From Phaeobacter cretensis (GTDB lineage: Bacteria > Pseudomonadota > Alphaproteobacteria > Rhodobacterales > Rhodobacteraceae), in assembly GCF_047372505.1 (NCBI RefSeq), contig NZ_JBKBEU010000001.1, positions 930,001 through 994,000 on the forward strand: 64,000 nucleotides of DNA, read 5' to 3'. The notes under the pieces were generated by a model. It saw only the letters and a list, made by a program, of their open reading frames with translations. It ran no database searches and was not told the DNA's origin. Each line of letters starts with the position of its first letter. Positions within the stretch are counted from its first letter, which is position 1. Below are positions 40,656-50,388 of the stretch, piece after piece. The translations under genes were made by a program, and so were the position numbers.

Positions 40656-41573
40656 CTACTGAACTGCCAATACCGCGCGGTTCGCCATTTCCATGATCGC
40701 ATCACGCGTGTCCGCCACTGCGATAAAGCGGGCGTTGTGACAGAATTTCGCACCTTCGACGCCGCAGGCGTCCTCAAGTGCAGCATCTGTTAATCCAGCC
40801 CAGGATTCAGGTAAGTCGGCCCGGCTTGCAAAGCTATCACCGCTTTTGCGGATCGTTGTAAGTGTCCAGTCGCCACTACGCGGGTGCACCACAAACAGGA
40901 GGTGATCCGCGCCTGCCTTTTCGACCGCCGAGCGGAACGGCATACCCATTGGCAGCTCAAGAACCCGTTCGTTTCCTGCAGTCTCAATCGCCTGCAGAAC
41001 CATGGTTTCTGCTCGGCACTTAGCGGCTCTGCCCGTAATCGCCGCCTCAACAAATGCACGCGCCACCGGCAGCGCCGCTATGAACGCCTTATCATCTGCG
41101 TCGTTGCTGCGGTTATCAAAGGCCGGTTTCAGCGTTTCTAGCAAAACCGGCAATGTCATCCCTGCCAGCGGTCCGGCAACAGAAGGCTCCAATGCACCAT
41201 TGTCGAGGAGATCAACCGGCAGCACAAAGCTCTGATCAAAACCATGATGAATATCATCGATATCTGCCGTGGGCACTTCCAGAGCTTGCAGATAGTCGCG
41301 CCCGAAATGCCGCCAGATCAGACCAAAGGAGCTGTAGGGCTGGCCATTCTCCCGCAGCGGATTGGGGCGCTGATGATGGTCAAAAATCTGCGCTACAGCG
41401 TCATAGTCCCGGCCAACATCATAGATGATCCGCCCCTCCCCGGGCGTAATCCACTCCGCCTCCCGCGAGCGCAGCAGCTGTGCATCGGGAAACAAACGCG
41501 TGAGGATGACAGAAGACAACAGCTCATCCGCGTGGAACCCCCCAGAATGCGTTACAAGATGGGTGATGGTCAT
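40656..41573 (-). CDS. MYG1-like (UPF0160) protein
   Basis: 305 aa from ATG 41573. It has the family signature THSGGFHADELLSSVILTRLFP at the start, then DVGRDYDAVAQIFDHHQ (the DHH motif of phosphoesterases) and YSSFGLIWRHFG. MYG1 proteins are DHH-type 3'-5' exonucleases studied in eukaryotes, where they act on RNA in nucleus and mitochondria; bacterial members are not well known. Metal ligands H10, H16, D18-like and the DHH are present. It lies upstream of the receptor gene on the same strand, with a 250-bp gap that should contain the receptor promoter. Confidence 0.85.
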   Translation of the reverse strand: MTITHLVTHSGGFHADELLSSVILTRLFPDAQLLRSREAEWITPGEGRIIYDVGRDYDAVAQIFDHHQRPNPLRENGQPYSSFGLIWRHFGRDYLQALEVPTADIDDIHHGFDQSFVLPVDLLDNGALEPSVAGPLAGMTLPVLLETLKPAFDNRSNDADDKAFIAALPVARAFVEAAITGRAAKCRAETMVLQAIETAGNERVLELPMGMPFRSAVEKAGADHLLFVVHPRSGDWTLTTIRKSGDSFASRADLPESWAGLTDAALEDACGVEGAKFCHNARFIAVADTRDAIMEMANRAVLAVQ

Positions 41574-41884
41574 AGGGGAAGTGGCTCCAAGAAGCAGAAT
41601 TGATTTGAGCGATCTACCAAGATCACCTAGTGAGTGCGAAAGGCAGCGGGTTTTTGCGAAACACATGGCGTGCTTTTAGAACCCCTGCCTGATAGATCTT
41701 GGGATAGCTTGAAAACACAATTGGGAACAACAGACTATTTTGACTACTCTGAAGGCGCGTCATCGTACGAGCCTATACCAATGGCTGCATCGGCGGACAG
41801 GCGGCGCACACTGTCCTTTTTTCCCATATTAGATCCAGCAAAGACACGAGCCAACCCGTCGTTACGTATGCACTGCTAGATAGA
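41574..41884. other. intergenic region, nothing recognised
   Basis: About 310 bp between the MYG1-like gene and the end of the methyltransferase gene. No convincing reading frame or RNA is seen; the MYG1 promoter should be here. Confidence 0.4.
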
Positions 41885-42643
41885 TTATTCAGCGCATTTT
41901 TGCACGAGAACCCGAGACCATTTCTCACCCTGCCATAGTGCACGCACCGCCCCGACTTGAATCATGTCGGAGAGCTGGCCTTCGGCCTGCACCATCCGAA
42001 GATCCAAGATGATCGACCCATTCTCAGCAAGGCTTTGATCCCAGAACGCCGCATATGTGCTGGCAGGATAGTGGAAACCACAACTCAATAAAGACAGAGC
42101 CAAGTCTATGTCGCACAGCTTATTCGGGTCATCCTGGCTGGGGTTAATAGTTTTCACTTCAGAGTCCGGCACTCCATTACCCACCAGAAACGCCTTGGCA
42201 GTCTTAAGGCTGCTATAGGCTGCGCCTTCAGCCTTAAACCCAAAATGGGTTGTGCCATTGTCCTCAAGATCGATGAGGGTAATTGCGGACTTGTAGTCCT
42301 TTGCAATGAAGAGATCGATGAAACCATAACCACACCCAATATCCGCGACACGCCGGGGTGCAATCTTGTCGATCGTTGGCTTCAGCGCCAGATATTCGAG
42401 ATAGAGCACCGCAATCGCTCGTTTTAACAACAGCGGGCCACGCGCCGCGACTTCAGCCTTCAGCGCCTCAGGATTGCCATTTGACCATTGCCGGACAGGC
42501 ACGCCGGGTCGCTCCAGATCGAACAGAACTTCTGATCTTTGCAGGACAGTGTTGAGCATGTCTTTATCGCTGAACATGGAGAGGTCAAGCGTGTCTATTA
42601 CGCTCGAATTCACCACCTCTGTCACACGGTCTGCGTTGAACAT
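41885..42643 (-). CDS. SAM-dependent methyltransferase
   Basis: 252 aa. The start at ATG 42643 is set by AAGGAG seven bases before it. The SAM-binding motif VADIGCGYGFIDLFIAKDY is at about 98-116, followed by ITLIDLEDN. The last part (GSIILDLRMVQAEGQLSDM) completes a class I fold. It resembles putative sugar O-methyltransferases but I cannot name a family. Monocistronic; substrate unknown. Confidence 0.7.
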   Translation of the reverse strand: MFNADRVTEVVNSSVIDTLDLSMFSDKDMLNTVLQRSEVLFDLERPGVPVRQWSNGNPEALKAEVAARGPLLLKRAIAVLYLEYLALKPTIDKIAPRRVADIGCGYGFIDLFIAKDYKSAITLIDLEDNGTTHFGFKAEGAAYSSLKTAKAFLVGNGVPDSEVKTINPSQDDPNKLCDIDLALSLLSCGFHYPASTYAAFWDQSLAENGSIILDLRMVQAEGQLSDMIQVGAVRALWQGEKWSRVLVQKCAE

Positions 42644-42919
42644 ATTCCGGCTCCTTGTGTCTTTGACAGATCGCCTGCGTTGCGTTGTATCACATGCCAT
42701 CTGATATCACGGGAAGACGTGCTGCGGTATAAAATCATATCGCTTTTACTTAGGCTTAAACCGCGGCCAATGCAGCAAGACCAGCGCACATTGAACGGGA
42801 ACAGCGTGAAGATTGCCAAGTCAAATATGGGACTCCGGTTAGCACAAGCCCCAGACAACAGCAGATTGGGCCGAGGCGTCCAGCCCAATTGCAAATCATA
42901 ACAACTGGATCAGCGAGGC

Positions 42920-44461
42920 TTAAACCACGCCAGCGTCAACGACCTGATCCGGGTGCCGTGCTGCCCAATCATGTAAGAACTCCGACACTTCACTCACACC
43001 CACCAATTCAATGGCGCGGCGCGGCAATGCGATCCCTTCGCCCAGCGCCAGATCAAGACAGCCAATATAATCGCGTTCGGATCTCTGCGGGCAGTTCTCC
43101 AATCCATGTAGGATGGTCGACAACAGCGTTCCGCCATAGTTGTTCACATGGGTCAGGTCGGGTTTGAGGCTCAAGAGGTAGGCCATCACCTCAGGCAACC
43201 CCTCCCATCCTGCAACTTGAACAGGCGTCAGCCCTTCGGTGTCCGGCAGATCATGATCCACGCCAGCAGCGACGAGACGTCGGATATGATCAAGTTTGCC
43301 TGGGATGTGCAAGATCATGCGAATAATGTTGCGGTATCCCTCCGGGATTTCCCTGGGATCCAGAACAGTTTCAACTGGCAATGACTCTGCGGCCTGGGCC
43401 AGAGTTGTCTCCACCTTCGTTAGGGCATGGTCTGCCTCTCGTTCCTCCAGTATCCGCGCTAGATCGCGATTGCCGAAAACACGGGCATAGGCATATGGGG
43501 TAGTGTCCTCAAACCGTCGGTTCAGCGAGACGCCGTTGTCCAGCAGTAGCGCAATCATATCGGGATTGGCCATCCGACGAGCAGCCTGATGCAAGGCAGG
43601 GACAACCCAAGGGGCCTCTCCGCCCACAAGCTGGTCGTCGAACTCGTCGATCTTTGCGCCATGATCAAGCAACAGCTGAACTGCTTTGGTGTCATGAAAA
43701 TCCATGGCCCGCAGCAGAGCGTTGGTGCCACGTGGATCGGCACCGTGCTCGAGCAACATCCGCAACCCGTCGTGATGGCCAAGCTCGGTGGAGTGATAGA
43801 GGCTTTCGCCGTCGTTTGGATCCGCGCCTTGCTCCAACAACCACTGCCCCAACGCCATATTATTTGCATGGCCGATTGCATAATACAGCGGCGACAGTCT
43901 GTGCTCACTGCCATCGTGGATCGGTGCACCAAGATTGATGTCCGCTCCGGCGGCGACCAGCGCATTGGCGATATCCAGCATATCGTCAGCCAGCTCCGGC
44001 GCGTGGTGGATCCATTTTGATCGCGCCAAAATCGTCATAGGCGGCGCAACCCCTCCGATAAGCTCTGTTGCGCGTAACTTGGAGCTGCCCAAAGCGCTCA
44101 ATGCATCGGCCTTGCGCAGCAAGCTGAGGCAAAGGCCAAAGTCACCATGTGCAAGCTTTGGACTGTTGGCTAACAATTGCTCCGCAATGCCAAACTGCCC
44201 CGTGTATAGTGCTATTTTCAGGCGCTGCCGCTTGGTAGCGATATCCATTCCAAGCATTTCAACTGCAAGCTTAAGAGCCGGCCAGGAAAGAAACCCGTTC
44301 TCTTGCGCGATCACGTGCAGATAATCGGCATGCCTAAGCGTTGCATTTTGCACGCGGGGTCGTTGGCTGGCGATACGTTGGCGAGCCAGTAGCTCGTCGG
44401 CCTGATAGGCTTTGCGCAGCGCCTTTGCATCACGGCGTAATTGATCCAGAGATTTTGTCAT
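42920..44461 (-). CDS. ankyrin repeat protein
   Basis: 513 aa from ATG 44461. No signal peptide, so probably cytoplasmic. Ankyrin repeats with the pattern AGADINLG...SPLYYAIGHANNMALGQWLLEQGADPN, LYHSTELGHHDGLRMLLEHGADP and ALHQAARRMANPDMIALLLDNG occupy about 160-340 and recur near 400-460. The N-terminal 60 residues (SLDQLRRDAKALRKAYQ) resemble the start of a family of ankyrin proteins common in proteobacteria that bear such a leading domain. Ankyrins bind proteins; the partner is unknown. Confidence 0.8.
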   Translation of the reverse strand: MTKSLDQLRRDAKALRKAYQADELLARQRIASQRPRVQNATLRHADYLHVIAQENGFLSWPALKLAVEMLGMDIATKRQRLKIALYTGQFGIAEQLLANSPKLAHGDFGLCLSLLRKADALSALGSSKLRATELIGGVAPPMTILARSKWIHHAPELADDMLDIANALVAAGADINLGAPIHDGSEHRLSPLYYAIGHANNMALGQWLLEQGADPNDGESLYHSTELGHHDGLRMLLEHGADPRGTNALLRAMDFHDTKAVQLLLDHGAKIDEFDDQLVGGEAPWVVPALHQAARRMANPDMIALLLDNGVSLNRRFEDTTPYAYARVFGNRDLARILEEREADHALTKVETTLAQAAESLPVETVLDPREIPEGYRNIIRMILHIPGKLDHIRRLVAAGVDHDLPDTEGLTPVQVAGWEGLPEVMAYLLSLKPDLTHVNNYGGTLLSTILHGLENCPQRSERDYIGCLDLALGEGIALPRRAIELVGVSEVSEFLHDWAARHPDQVVDAGVV

Positions 44462-44681
44462 CGGTGTCCTCACAAATAGCTCGACGGTCCGCTGTGTACG
44501 AGCATGAGACATACCGAAGGAGGCTGTCGTATTGGTGTGATTGGGGTGCCGATGACGGCTTTCCGCGGACCTGGTGGCTAGCCCAATAGCGGTTTCACAA
44601 TAGGCCGCTGATCGATCATCGGCAACCCCGATTTGCCAATCCCATCAACTGCGGACATTGCGCGATGCAAGCTAAGATCTA

Positions 44682-45098
44682 TCAGTACATCACTGTACCG
44701 AGGGTGATGTGAACCGAACTGCCTTCTTGTAGCTTGGCACTGCCGCGTGCAATCAGCCAACCATCTGCACGTTCAAGCCGGGCCACAATTTGCTGGGTTT
44801 GCGTATCATTAAAACGCTGTTTCGGTAGATAGCTGAAGTCAATTTGCTCGGCGTTACCATCGCTGTAGAGGCTGATCTGCGCAACATCCTTGCCTGACAC
44901 CTCAGGAAACCCATGGTCTGGCAATAACAACGTAATTCGACCTTTCGGGATTTTGTCCCCTCCTGCAAAAGCCACCACCCCCTGCACGCGGTTTGGCTGG
45001 GAGGCGGCCGCGTATGCCACGCCGACCTTGGCCATAACTGATAGCCCTGAGATGGCCGCACCAAGGATCAATTGTCGGCGGTTAAAACCAAAATGCAT
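44682..45098 (-). CDS. small exported protein downstream of the RTX protease
   Basis: 138 aa. The N-terminus FNRRQLILGAAISGLSVMAKVGVAYAAA looks like a signal peptide, with RRQLIL near the Tat pattern. The remainder has the outline of a beta sandwich (VQGVVAFAGGDKIPKGRITLLLPD, IVARLERADGWLIARG), somewhat like the YbaY lipoprotein domain, but it lacks the lipobox Cys. It lies 71 bp after the serralysin gene on the same strand, with a stem-loop between. Genes in this position near serralysins often encode a periplasmic protease inhibitor, so that is one possibility. I see no clear family match. Confidence 0.5.
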   Translation of the reverse strand: MHFGFNRRQLILGAAISGLSVMAKVGVAYAAASQPNRVQGVVAFAGGDKIPKGRITLLLPDHGFPEVSGKDVAQISLYSDGNAEQIDFSYLPKQRFNDTQTQQIVARLERADGWLIARGSAKLQEGSSVHITLGTVMY

Positions 45099-45127
45099 TG
45101 CGTATCCAATGAGTTGTAAATCAACGA

Positions 45128-45154
45128 AACAGGGAGCACATGGTGCCCCCTGTT
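45128..45154 (-). terminator. stem-loop between the protease and the small exported protein
   Basis: AACAGGGAGCAC at 45128-45139 pairs with GTGCCCCCTGTT at 45143-45154 (one mismatch, loop ATG). It may end most protease transcripts while allowing some into the next gene. T-run is short on the minus strand. Confidence 0.5.
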
Positions 45155-45169
45155 CAATTTTATGCTTGA

Positions 45170-48100
45170 TCAGATGATCACGAAATCATCCATCGTCAAC
45201 TGCAAACCGGATTGCAGCTGCGCAAACTGAACCGCATCCTCACCACCTAGACCATCCGCATCATAAGACAGAGCGCCACTGTTGGTGTTGTAGACAATTC
45301 GATGCTCGGCATCCAACGCCATGCCCGATGCGCTACTATGGAGCACACCGAAATCCAGGACCCCGGCCTCCCCAGCTTCGGTAAAAATGGTGTTGTCCAG
45401 CAAGATGGTGTCACTAGCGGCATCGAAATCCCTGATCCGGTCAATATTGTCCGCGCCGAGTTCAGTAGAGAAGCGGAAGAAATCATCGCCTTTGCCACCG
45501 GTGAGCGTATCCGCCATCAAGCCTCCATCAAGCAGATCGTTACCGCGCCCTCCTCGAAGCACATCAGATCCTGCATCACCTGGCTTCGCAGGTGCTGCAG
45601 GGAATTCCACCGATACATTTAGCTGGTAGGTAGAGCCTTCTGGCACGCTTTCCGACCATCCGCCGGGCACGTCTGGCGACCAGCTGCCTTCGAGGATGTG
45701 GTAAGTACCGGTTTCCTCGACCACAAACACGGTGCTGGAATCGCGATTGGTCGTAGAGCCCGGATCGCCGCCGCCATCGTCATTCTGCGCAACGACATTT
45801 CCCTCATCATCCAGAAGCCGCAACCAGCTGTCATGCACATTGGGATCAGCAATTCCATCAATGTCGATAGTCAGCACGGTGCCTGCAGCCAGATCGATAC
45901 TGTAGTACCCACCAGCGCCTGTACCGGTGGCATTCACCGTGGTGTGCAACACTGTGGTGGAGTCAAAGATATCCGGATCTTCAGTCAGGGAGAAATTGTT
46001 TGAGATATCAAAGGCAGTCTCAATCGACGTGTTGGTCGCATCCGGCCCCAACGTGGCATAGCCACTACCAAGACCCGGCTGCGGCAGCGCATCAGCTGCA
46101 GGGGCAAAATCCCCAAGCAGAATATCATCCCCGGCGGCACCTTTCAGGGTATCATCTCCGCCCTGCCCGGTTAGCACATTGGCGGCAGCGTCGCCCTTGA
46201 TCCGGTCATTGAAGCCGGAACCCGAGAGGTTTTCGATAGAGACATATGTGTCACCCGCTGTCCTGCCGTTGGCCAGATTCAATTTCACGCCACTGGTTGC
46301 AGTCGCATAGTCTGCGGTATCACTGCCTAAGCCACCGTCGAGCAAATCGGCTCCATAACCACCTGTCAAAACGTCGTTGCCCGCACCGCCTGACAGCGCA
46401 TTGTCACCATCGGTGCCAACCAGGTGATCATCGTGGTAGGAGCCTACCGCGTTTTCGATGTCGACAATAATATCGTGCCGTATGGTCGTGCCGCGACCAA
46501 CAATCTGTACGGGGCCATCAGCATCGCCACCACGGGCAGTGCCATTCGCCAAATCTACGGTCACACCAACGGAGCTTGCAGTGTAGAGAACCGTATCCAT
46601 GCCCTCACCACCATCAAGGTAATCCTGACCACTGCCGCCGATTAACACATCATCGCCGTCCTCACCGTAGAGCATGTCACCATCGCGCCCACCATCCAGC
46701 GTGTCATTTCCACCACCGCCGTTGAACACGTCACCGCCGCCCTGACCCCAGAAATGGTTGTTATCAGAGGTGCCAATAAACCGATCAATCCGGTCGTCGG
46801 ACCCGATCAAGTTCTCGATGCTATAGAACGTGTCACCCGAGGCTGTGCCGCCGCTGGCCACATTGGTTTCCAGATTAACCAAAAGCTGAAACGGGCTTTC
46901 CTGACTGAAATCAACGGTGTCGATCCCTGCGCCACCTCGGAACACATCGACACCATCTTGCCCACGCAGCAAGTCGTCGCCATCGCCGCCGTCCAGCAGA
47001 TCGTCGCCTGCACCTCCATTGATGGTATCATTGCCGTCCCCACCATAGAGAGCATCGTTTCCGTCATCGCTCTCGGTCTGATCTTCGAGATCGGCAATAT
47101 CAATTGTATTGTTGATGTCGCGGCTCGCCAGCGAGTCGCGCCCGCCGGTGATCAGATCGTCGCCACCCAGCCCAAAAACGGTGTTGCCGCCAGCACCACC
47201 ATCAAGTGTTTCGCTACTGTCGTTCCCGACCACTATGCTGTCGTGTGCATCCGTGGGGCCTTCATTCGGCGCCTCAGGTGTCTCTCCGCCTGGTGTTCCG
47301 GGTGTCCCACCCGCGTAGATGATAGTCTCGACATTGGCGATGTCGCCCAGATCCAACCCGTCGGCCACAACAATCACCGTGTCGTTGCCACCGTTTTCCT
47401 CCTCGCGGACGATATCATCCACGGAATCCACGAAATAGACGTCGTCCCCGGCATTACCGGCCATGCGGTCATTGCCCGCGCGCCCGTCTAGGACATTGTC
47501 ACCATCATTCCCGATCAAGATATCATTGTAGCTGCTGCCGATACCCGTCTCGACGTAGTACTCCGTTTGGTCCGTATTGTGGCCAGCAAAGACCGACACG
47601 TTGTTGCTGTGGCCGTTCACGCTGGAAAACTGCCCGGCACGCAGGTCTAGAATAGTCCCCGCCGTCGAACCGGAAAAATCAATGGTATCATCACCACCAG
47701 TATCATGGATTACAAACCCGACATCATGCTGTGGGCCGTCTTCGGTCAACACGTAACCATATTCGGTGCTGTTGAACCCATAGGTGTTGTCATCAGTATT
47801 CAGATTGATGGTCTGATAGCTGCGCACGCCATCCTCATCTACAGTGGAGAAGTACCTGCGAATGATCGCTTCGATATCGCCTTGCAGTGGCGTTACAGCC
47901 GACCAGCGCGTGTCCTCCCCAACATCGATACCATCAAAATAGGACATGACGCTGTATTGCTGGCGATCATAGGTCCAGGTCGCATTGTTTAGATAGTTGA
48001 TCTGCACACCGCCCGGGCCGCTGTAGTTGTACAATCCAGGATGGTTCAGGCCGAATTCATGACCGAATTCATGAACAAAGGTGTCAAAAACATACCCACC

Positions 48101-48508
48101 CAATTCGGTAATACTCGGCTCGGTATCGTGAAAACGCTGACCCACACTAACCAAGCGATCACTGGAAAAGGCACTGCCGTCATTTTGTTCGCCGATCTCA
48201 GGGCTGACGACCTCCATCCAATGGATGTCGGCATCAAAGGGCACATCATCGACAATCTCGAATTCCAGTGCCGTTACGGAGGACCACATCTCAAGTGCCC
48301 CTTTGGCCGCATCTTTGTAATCTGGGTGATCATTTAACCCCGTCAGGTTTATCACCAGCGGCTCAGCCGCGATTTCGGGGGTCAGGTTACGGCCAAGAGC
48401 TCCTAGATAGTTGAGGAACTCCTCATAGTCTTCGCTTTTGCCAAAGGGGTTCTCCGGCGTTTGGTCATTGGTCCACCAGTCCGTATGAGTATCCGTTGTC
48501 GCTGGCAT
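45170..48508 (-). CDS. serralysin-type (M10) RTX metalloprotease
   Basis: 1112 aa from ATG 48508, preceded by GGGAG. No signal peptide, as for type I secretion. The catalytic domain (about 1-250) has the zinc motif HEFGHEFGLNHPG at about 146-158 and the Met-turn SVMSYF at about 186-191. Calcium-binding RTX nonapeptide blocks (GGDGNDxLxGGAGDD type) fill about 300-800, interrupted by strand-rich segments. A pre-peptidase C-terminal (PPC) domain lies at about 815-970. More RTX repeats and the M10_C domain follow, ending in DDFVII, the aliphatic tail expected as the ABC export signal. The length is twice that of a classical serralysin (about 480 aa). Transporter genes are not in the window. It should be secreted and calcium-stabilised, and degrade extracellular protein. 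Confidence 0.92.
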   Translation of the reverse strand: MPATTDTHTDWWTNDQTPENPFGKSEDYEEFLNYLGALGRNLTPEIAAEPLVINLTGLNDHPDYKDAAKGALEMWSSVTALEFEIVDDVPFDADIHWMEVVSPEIGEQNDGSAFSSDRLVSVGQRFHDTEPSITELGGYVFDTFVHEFGHEFGLNHPGLYNYSGPGGVQINYLNNATWTYDRQQYSVMSYFDGIDVGEDTRWSAVTPLQGDIEAIIRRYFSTVDEDGVRSYQTINLNTDDNTYGFNSTEYGYVLTEDGPQHDVGFVIHDTGGDDTIDFSGSTAGTILDLRAGQFSSVNGHSNNVSVFAGHNTDQTEYYVETGIGSSYNDILIGNDGDNVLDGRAGNDRMAGNAGDDVYFVDSVDDIVREEENGGNDTVIVVADGLDLGDIANVETIIYAGGTPGTPGGETPEAPNEGPTDAHDSIVVGNDSSETLDGGAGGNTVFGLGGDDLITGGRDSLASRDINNTIDIADLEDQTESDDGNDALYGGDGNDTINGGAGDDLLDGGDGDDLLRGQDGVDVFRGGAGIDTVDFSQESPFQLLVNLETNVASGGTASGDTFYSIENLIGSDDRIDRFIGTSDNNHFWGQGGGDVFNGGGGNDTLDGGRDGDMLYGEDGDDVLIGGSGQDYLDGGEGMDTVLYTASSVGVTVDLANGTARGGDADGPVQIVGRGTTIRHDIIVDIENAVGSYHDDHLVGTDGDNALSGGAGNDVLTGGYGADLLDGGLGSDTADYATATSGVKLNLANGRTAGDTYVSIENLSGSGFNDRIKGDAAANVLTGQGGDDTLKGAAGDDILLGDFAPAADALPQPGLGSGYATLGPDATNTSIETAFDISNNFSLTEDPDIFDSTTVLHTTVNATGTGAGGYYSIDLAAGTVLTIDIDGIADPNVHDSWLRLLDDEGNVVAQNDDGGGDPGSTTNRDSSTVFVVEETGTYHILEGSWSPDVPGGWSESVPEGSTYQLNVSVEFPAAPAKPGDAGSDVLRGGRGNDLLDGGLMADTLTGGKGDDFFRFSTELGADNIDRIRDFDAASDTILLDNTIFTEAGEAGVLDFGVLHSSASGMALDAEHRIVYNTNSGALSYDADGLGGEDAVQFAQLQSGLQLTMDDFVII

Positions 48509-49113
48509 TATTATCTCCCAATCATTCAACCCAAAGCAGCATCACAAGGTAGGCAAATTGCCCCTGAAACCCGCCACGGCGATACGTGATGGGATCAGGC
48601 ACTGCTGTGCGGACTTTGGAGGTTACTGTTATCTTGCCTAGGTGAGCCGATCCTTTACGAAACAAACGAGCACGCAAGGTCATATTTTTAAGCCATTTTT
48701 GAGAAATTCTCATTTCGGCAAAACTCGGCTCATTGACGTCAGGGCATGAGCGAAGTTGTGCGAATGAATGCTACGAGAGCATCTCCACACAGTTTGGCGA
48801 ATTGACATAATATTCAACTGGAAAACATCGAATCAATCAAAGGTAGAGTAAGTGACTGCCTTGCAGGGTGCATCAATCCGACTTGTGCACCGGCGTATTC
48901 GTACCCGCGGCTTCCGTTTGAAATCCTCGACACGATTTACATTCCTACAAGTTATGCTGGGCCAGCGCGGTCAGCGGTTCCGCCCGTGAGAAACCTCTGC
49001 TGCTATGCCGCCCAGCCATCGACATGTCGCAAAGCTTCTCGTCTGGGCAACCGCTATGGAGTGCGGAATAGACTACCAGTCGACAAGACCCCTCTCTCCA
49101 AATCCTGATTTTT
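48509..49113. other. intergenic region between protease and ROK gene
   Basis: About 600 bp carrying the divergent promoters of the protease and the catabolic operon. No gene is recognised; only short low-quality frames are open. Confidence 0.45.
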
Positions 49114-49134
49114 TGTTGACAACATGGGTCAACA
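49114..49134 (+). promoter_or_regulatory. palindrome 1 at the ROK operon promoter
   Basis: TGTTGAC at 49114-49120 and GTCAACA at 49128-49134 are perfect inverted repeats with a 7-base spacer. The first half contains a -35-like TTGACA (49116-49121). A dimeric regulator bound here would block RNA polymerase. Confidence 0.55.
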
Positions 49135-49138
49135 CTAC

Positions 49139-49163
49139 TTAGTTCGGATACAGAACGAACTAA
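49139..49163 (+). promoter_or_regulatory. palindrome 2 at the ROK operon promoter
   Basis: TTAGTTCG at 49139-49146 and CGAACTAA at 49156-49163 are perfect 8-base inverted repeats around a 9-base spacer. The site ends at the AAAGGA ribosome binding site of the ROK gene (49162-49167). A TTCG-spacer-CGAA core recalls NagC/Mlc-type sites, so self-repression by the ROK protein is likely. Confidence 0.55.
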
Positions 49164-49173
49164 AGGATGCGCC

Positions 49174-50388
49174 ATGGCTGCTCAATCGAAAATCTCCCGT
49201 CGGATGTCCCAGAGCGCGATTATTCAGACCATTGCCAATTATGGTCCGATTTCGCGCGCCAGCGTGTCCAAGATGACAGGTTTATCGAAGCAGACAGTCT
49301 CAGAGATTGTCGCCAACCTTGAAGAAGACGGGTGGGTCCGCACCGTTGGTCAGACGGCGGGGCATATCGGCCGACGTGCCGTCGTGTATGAAATCTCTCC
49401 GACTGCAGCGACCATCGCCAGTGTTGACCTAGGCGGGACAAAATTGCGTGTCGCCCTGTGTGATCTGACGGGAGGTGTCATCTCCGAACTTGTTGAGCCT
49501 ACCGAAAAAACTGGTGGAAGAGCTGTTTTGCACCAAATCGCACGTATGGTTCGGTCAATAGCGACCACCGAAGGAACGTCCTATCACGACCTGCATGTCG
49601 CCGTGGTTGGCGTCCCAGGAGTTCCGGACCCAAAAACCGGTGCAATCAAGCTCGCGCCGAATATTTCTGGTATCGATCAATTTGATCTTGCATCAGAGCT
49701 GCAAGCCGCTCTCGGCGTGGAGGTATTCGTCGAAAACGATGTAAACCTCGCGGCTATCGGTGAACACTGGATGGGCCATCGCGGCGAGAATGACAATCTC
49801 GCCTATGTTTCCGTTGGCACAGGTATTGGTGCCGGGCTTGTTCTCGGAGGGTCCCTGCTGCGCGGAAGCTTTGGTGCGGCAGGCGAAATTGGCTTTCTCC
49901 CTTTTGGTGCGGATCCGTTCGAAGCTGAGAGCCTGAAAATTGGCGCTCTGGAGCGAAAAGCTGCTACGGACGCCATTATTGAGGGGTATCTGATCCGGAC
50001 AGGCGAACAGAAAACGGTGCCCGAAGTTTTTGAAGCCGCCGCTGCGGCAGATCAAAATGCACGAGATATACTTGACGATATTTCAAAACAGATCGCACGG
50101 GCCGTCGTGTCCATCGTTGCCGTCATCGATCCTTCAACAGTTGTTATCGGTGGCTCTATCGGGGCACGTGACGAGCTGTTGGCGCGGATCATACACCACG
50201 CAAGGCTCTGCTATCCGCGCCCGATAAAGATCGAACAATCCCAACTTGGCAATCACGCAGCACTAGCCGGTGGCGCAGCAATTGCTTTGTCACATCTCCA
50301 TGTATCGTTGTTCGCCGAAGGTCAAAAGGGCGTTGTGATCTCTGTTCCTGCACCGACGATAGAAGTCTTCAAGGCTCAAATATCATGA
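49174..50388 (+). CDS. ROK-family transcriptional regulator
   Basis: 404 aa. The N-terminal winged HTH (AIIQTIANYGPISRASVSKMTGLSKQTVSEIVANLEEDGW, about 14-55) is joined to a ROK domain starting VDLGGTKLRVALCDLTGG at about 85. The ROK domain keeps ENDVNLAAIGE, the kinase-type Asp. It lacks the usual zinc motif (H then CxCGxxGC) after GEIGF, where it reads LPFGADPFEAE. Such proteins repress sugar or amino-sugar genes and release DNA on binding the sugar. It is the first gene of the operon and overlaps the next by four bases. Two palindromes lie before it. Confidence 0.85.
   Translation: MAAQSKISRRMSQSAIIQTIANYGPISRASVSKMTGLSKQTVSEIVANLEEDGWVRTVGQTAGHIGRRAVVYEISPTAATIASVDLGGTKLRVALCDLTGGVISELVEPTEKTGGRAVLHQIARMVRSIATTEGTSYHDLHVAVVGVPGVPDPKTGAIKLAPNISGIDQFDLASELQAALGVEVFVENDVNLAAIGEHWMGHRGENDNLAYVSVGTGIGAGLVLGGSLLRGSFGAAGEIGFLPFGADPFEAESLKIGALERKAATDAIIEGYLIRTGEQKTVPEVFEAAAAADQNARDILDDISKQIARAVVSIVAVIDPSTVVIGGSIGARDELLARIIHHARLCYPRPIKIEQSQLGNHAALAGGAAIALSHLHVSLFAEGQKGVVISVPAPTIEVFKAQIS

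Noticed and set aside
45170..48508. Plus-strand frames of up to 245 codons across the RTX region
   Set aside because: Mirror frames of the repetitive calcium-binding repeats; no ribosome binding sites.
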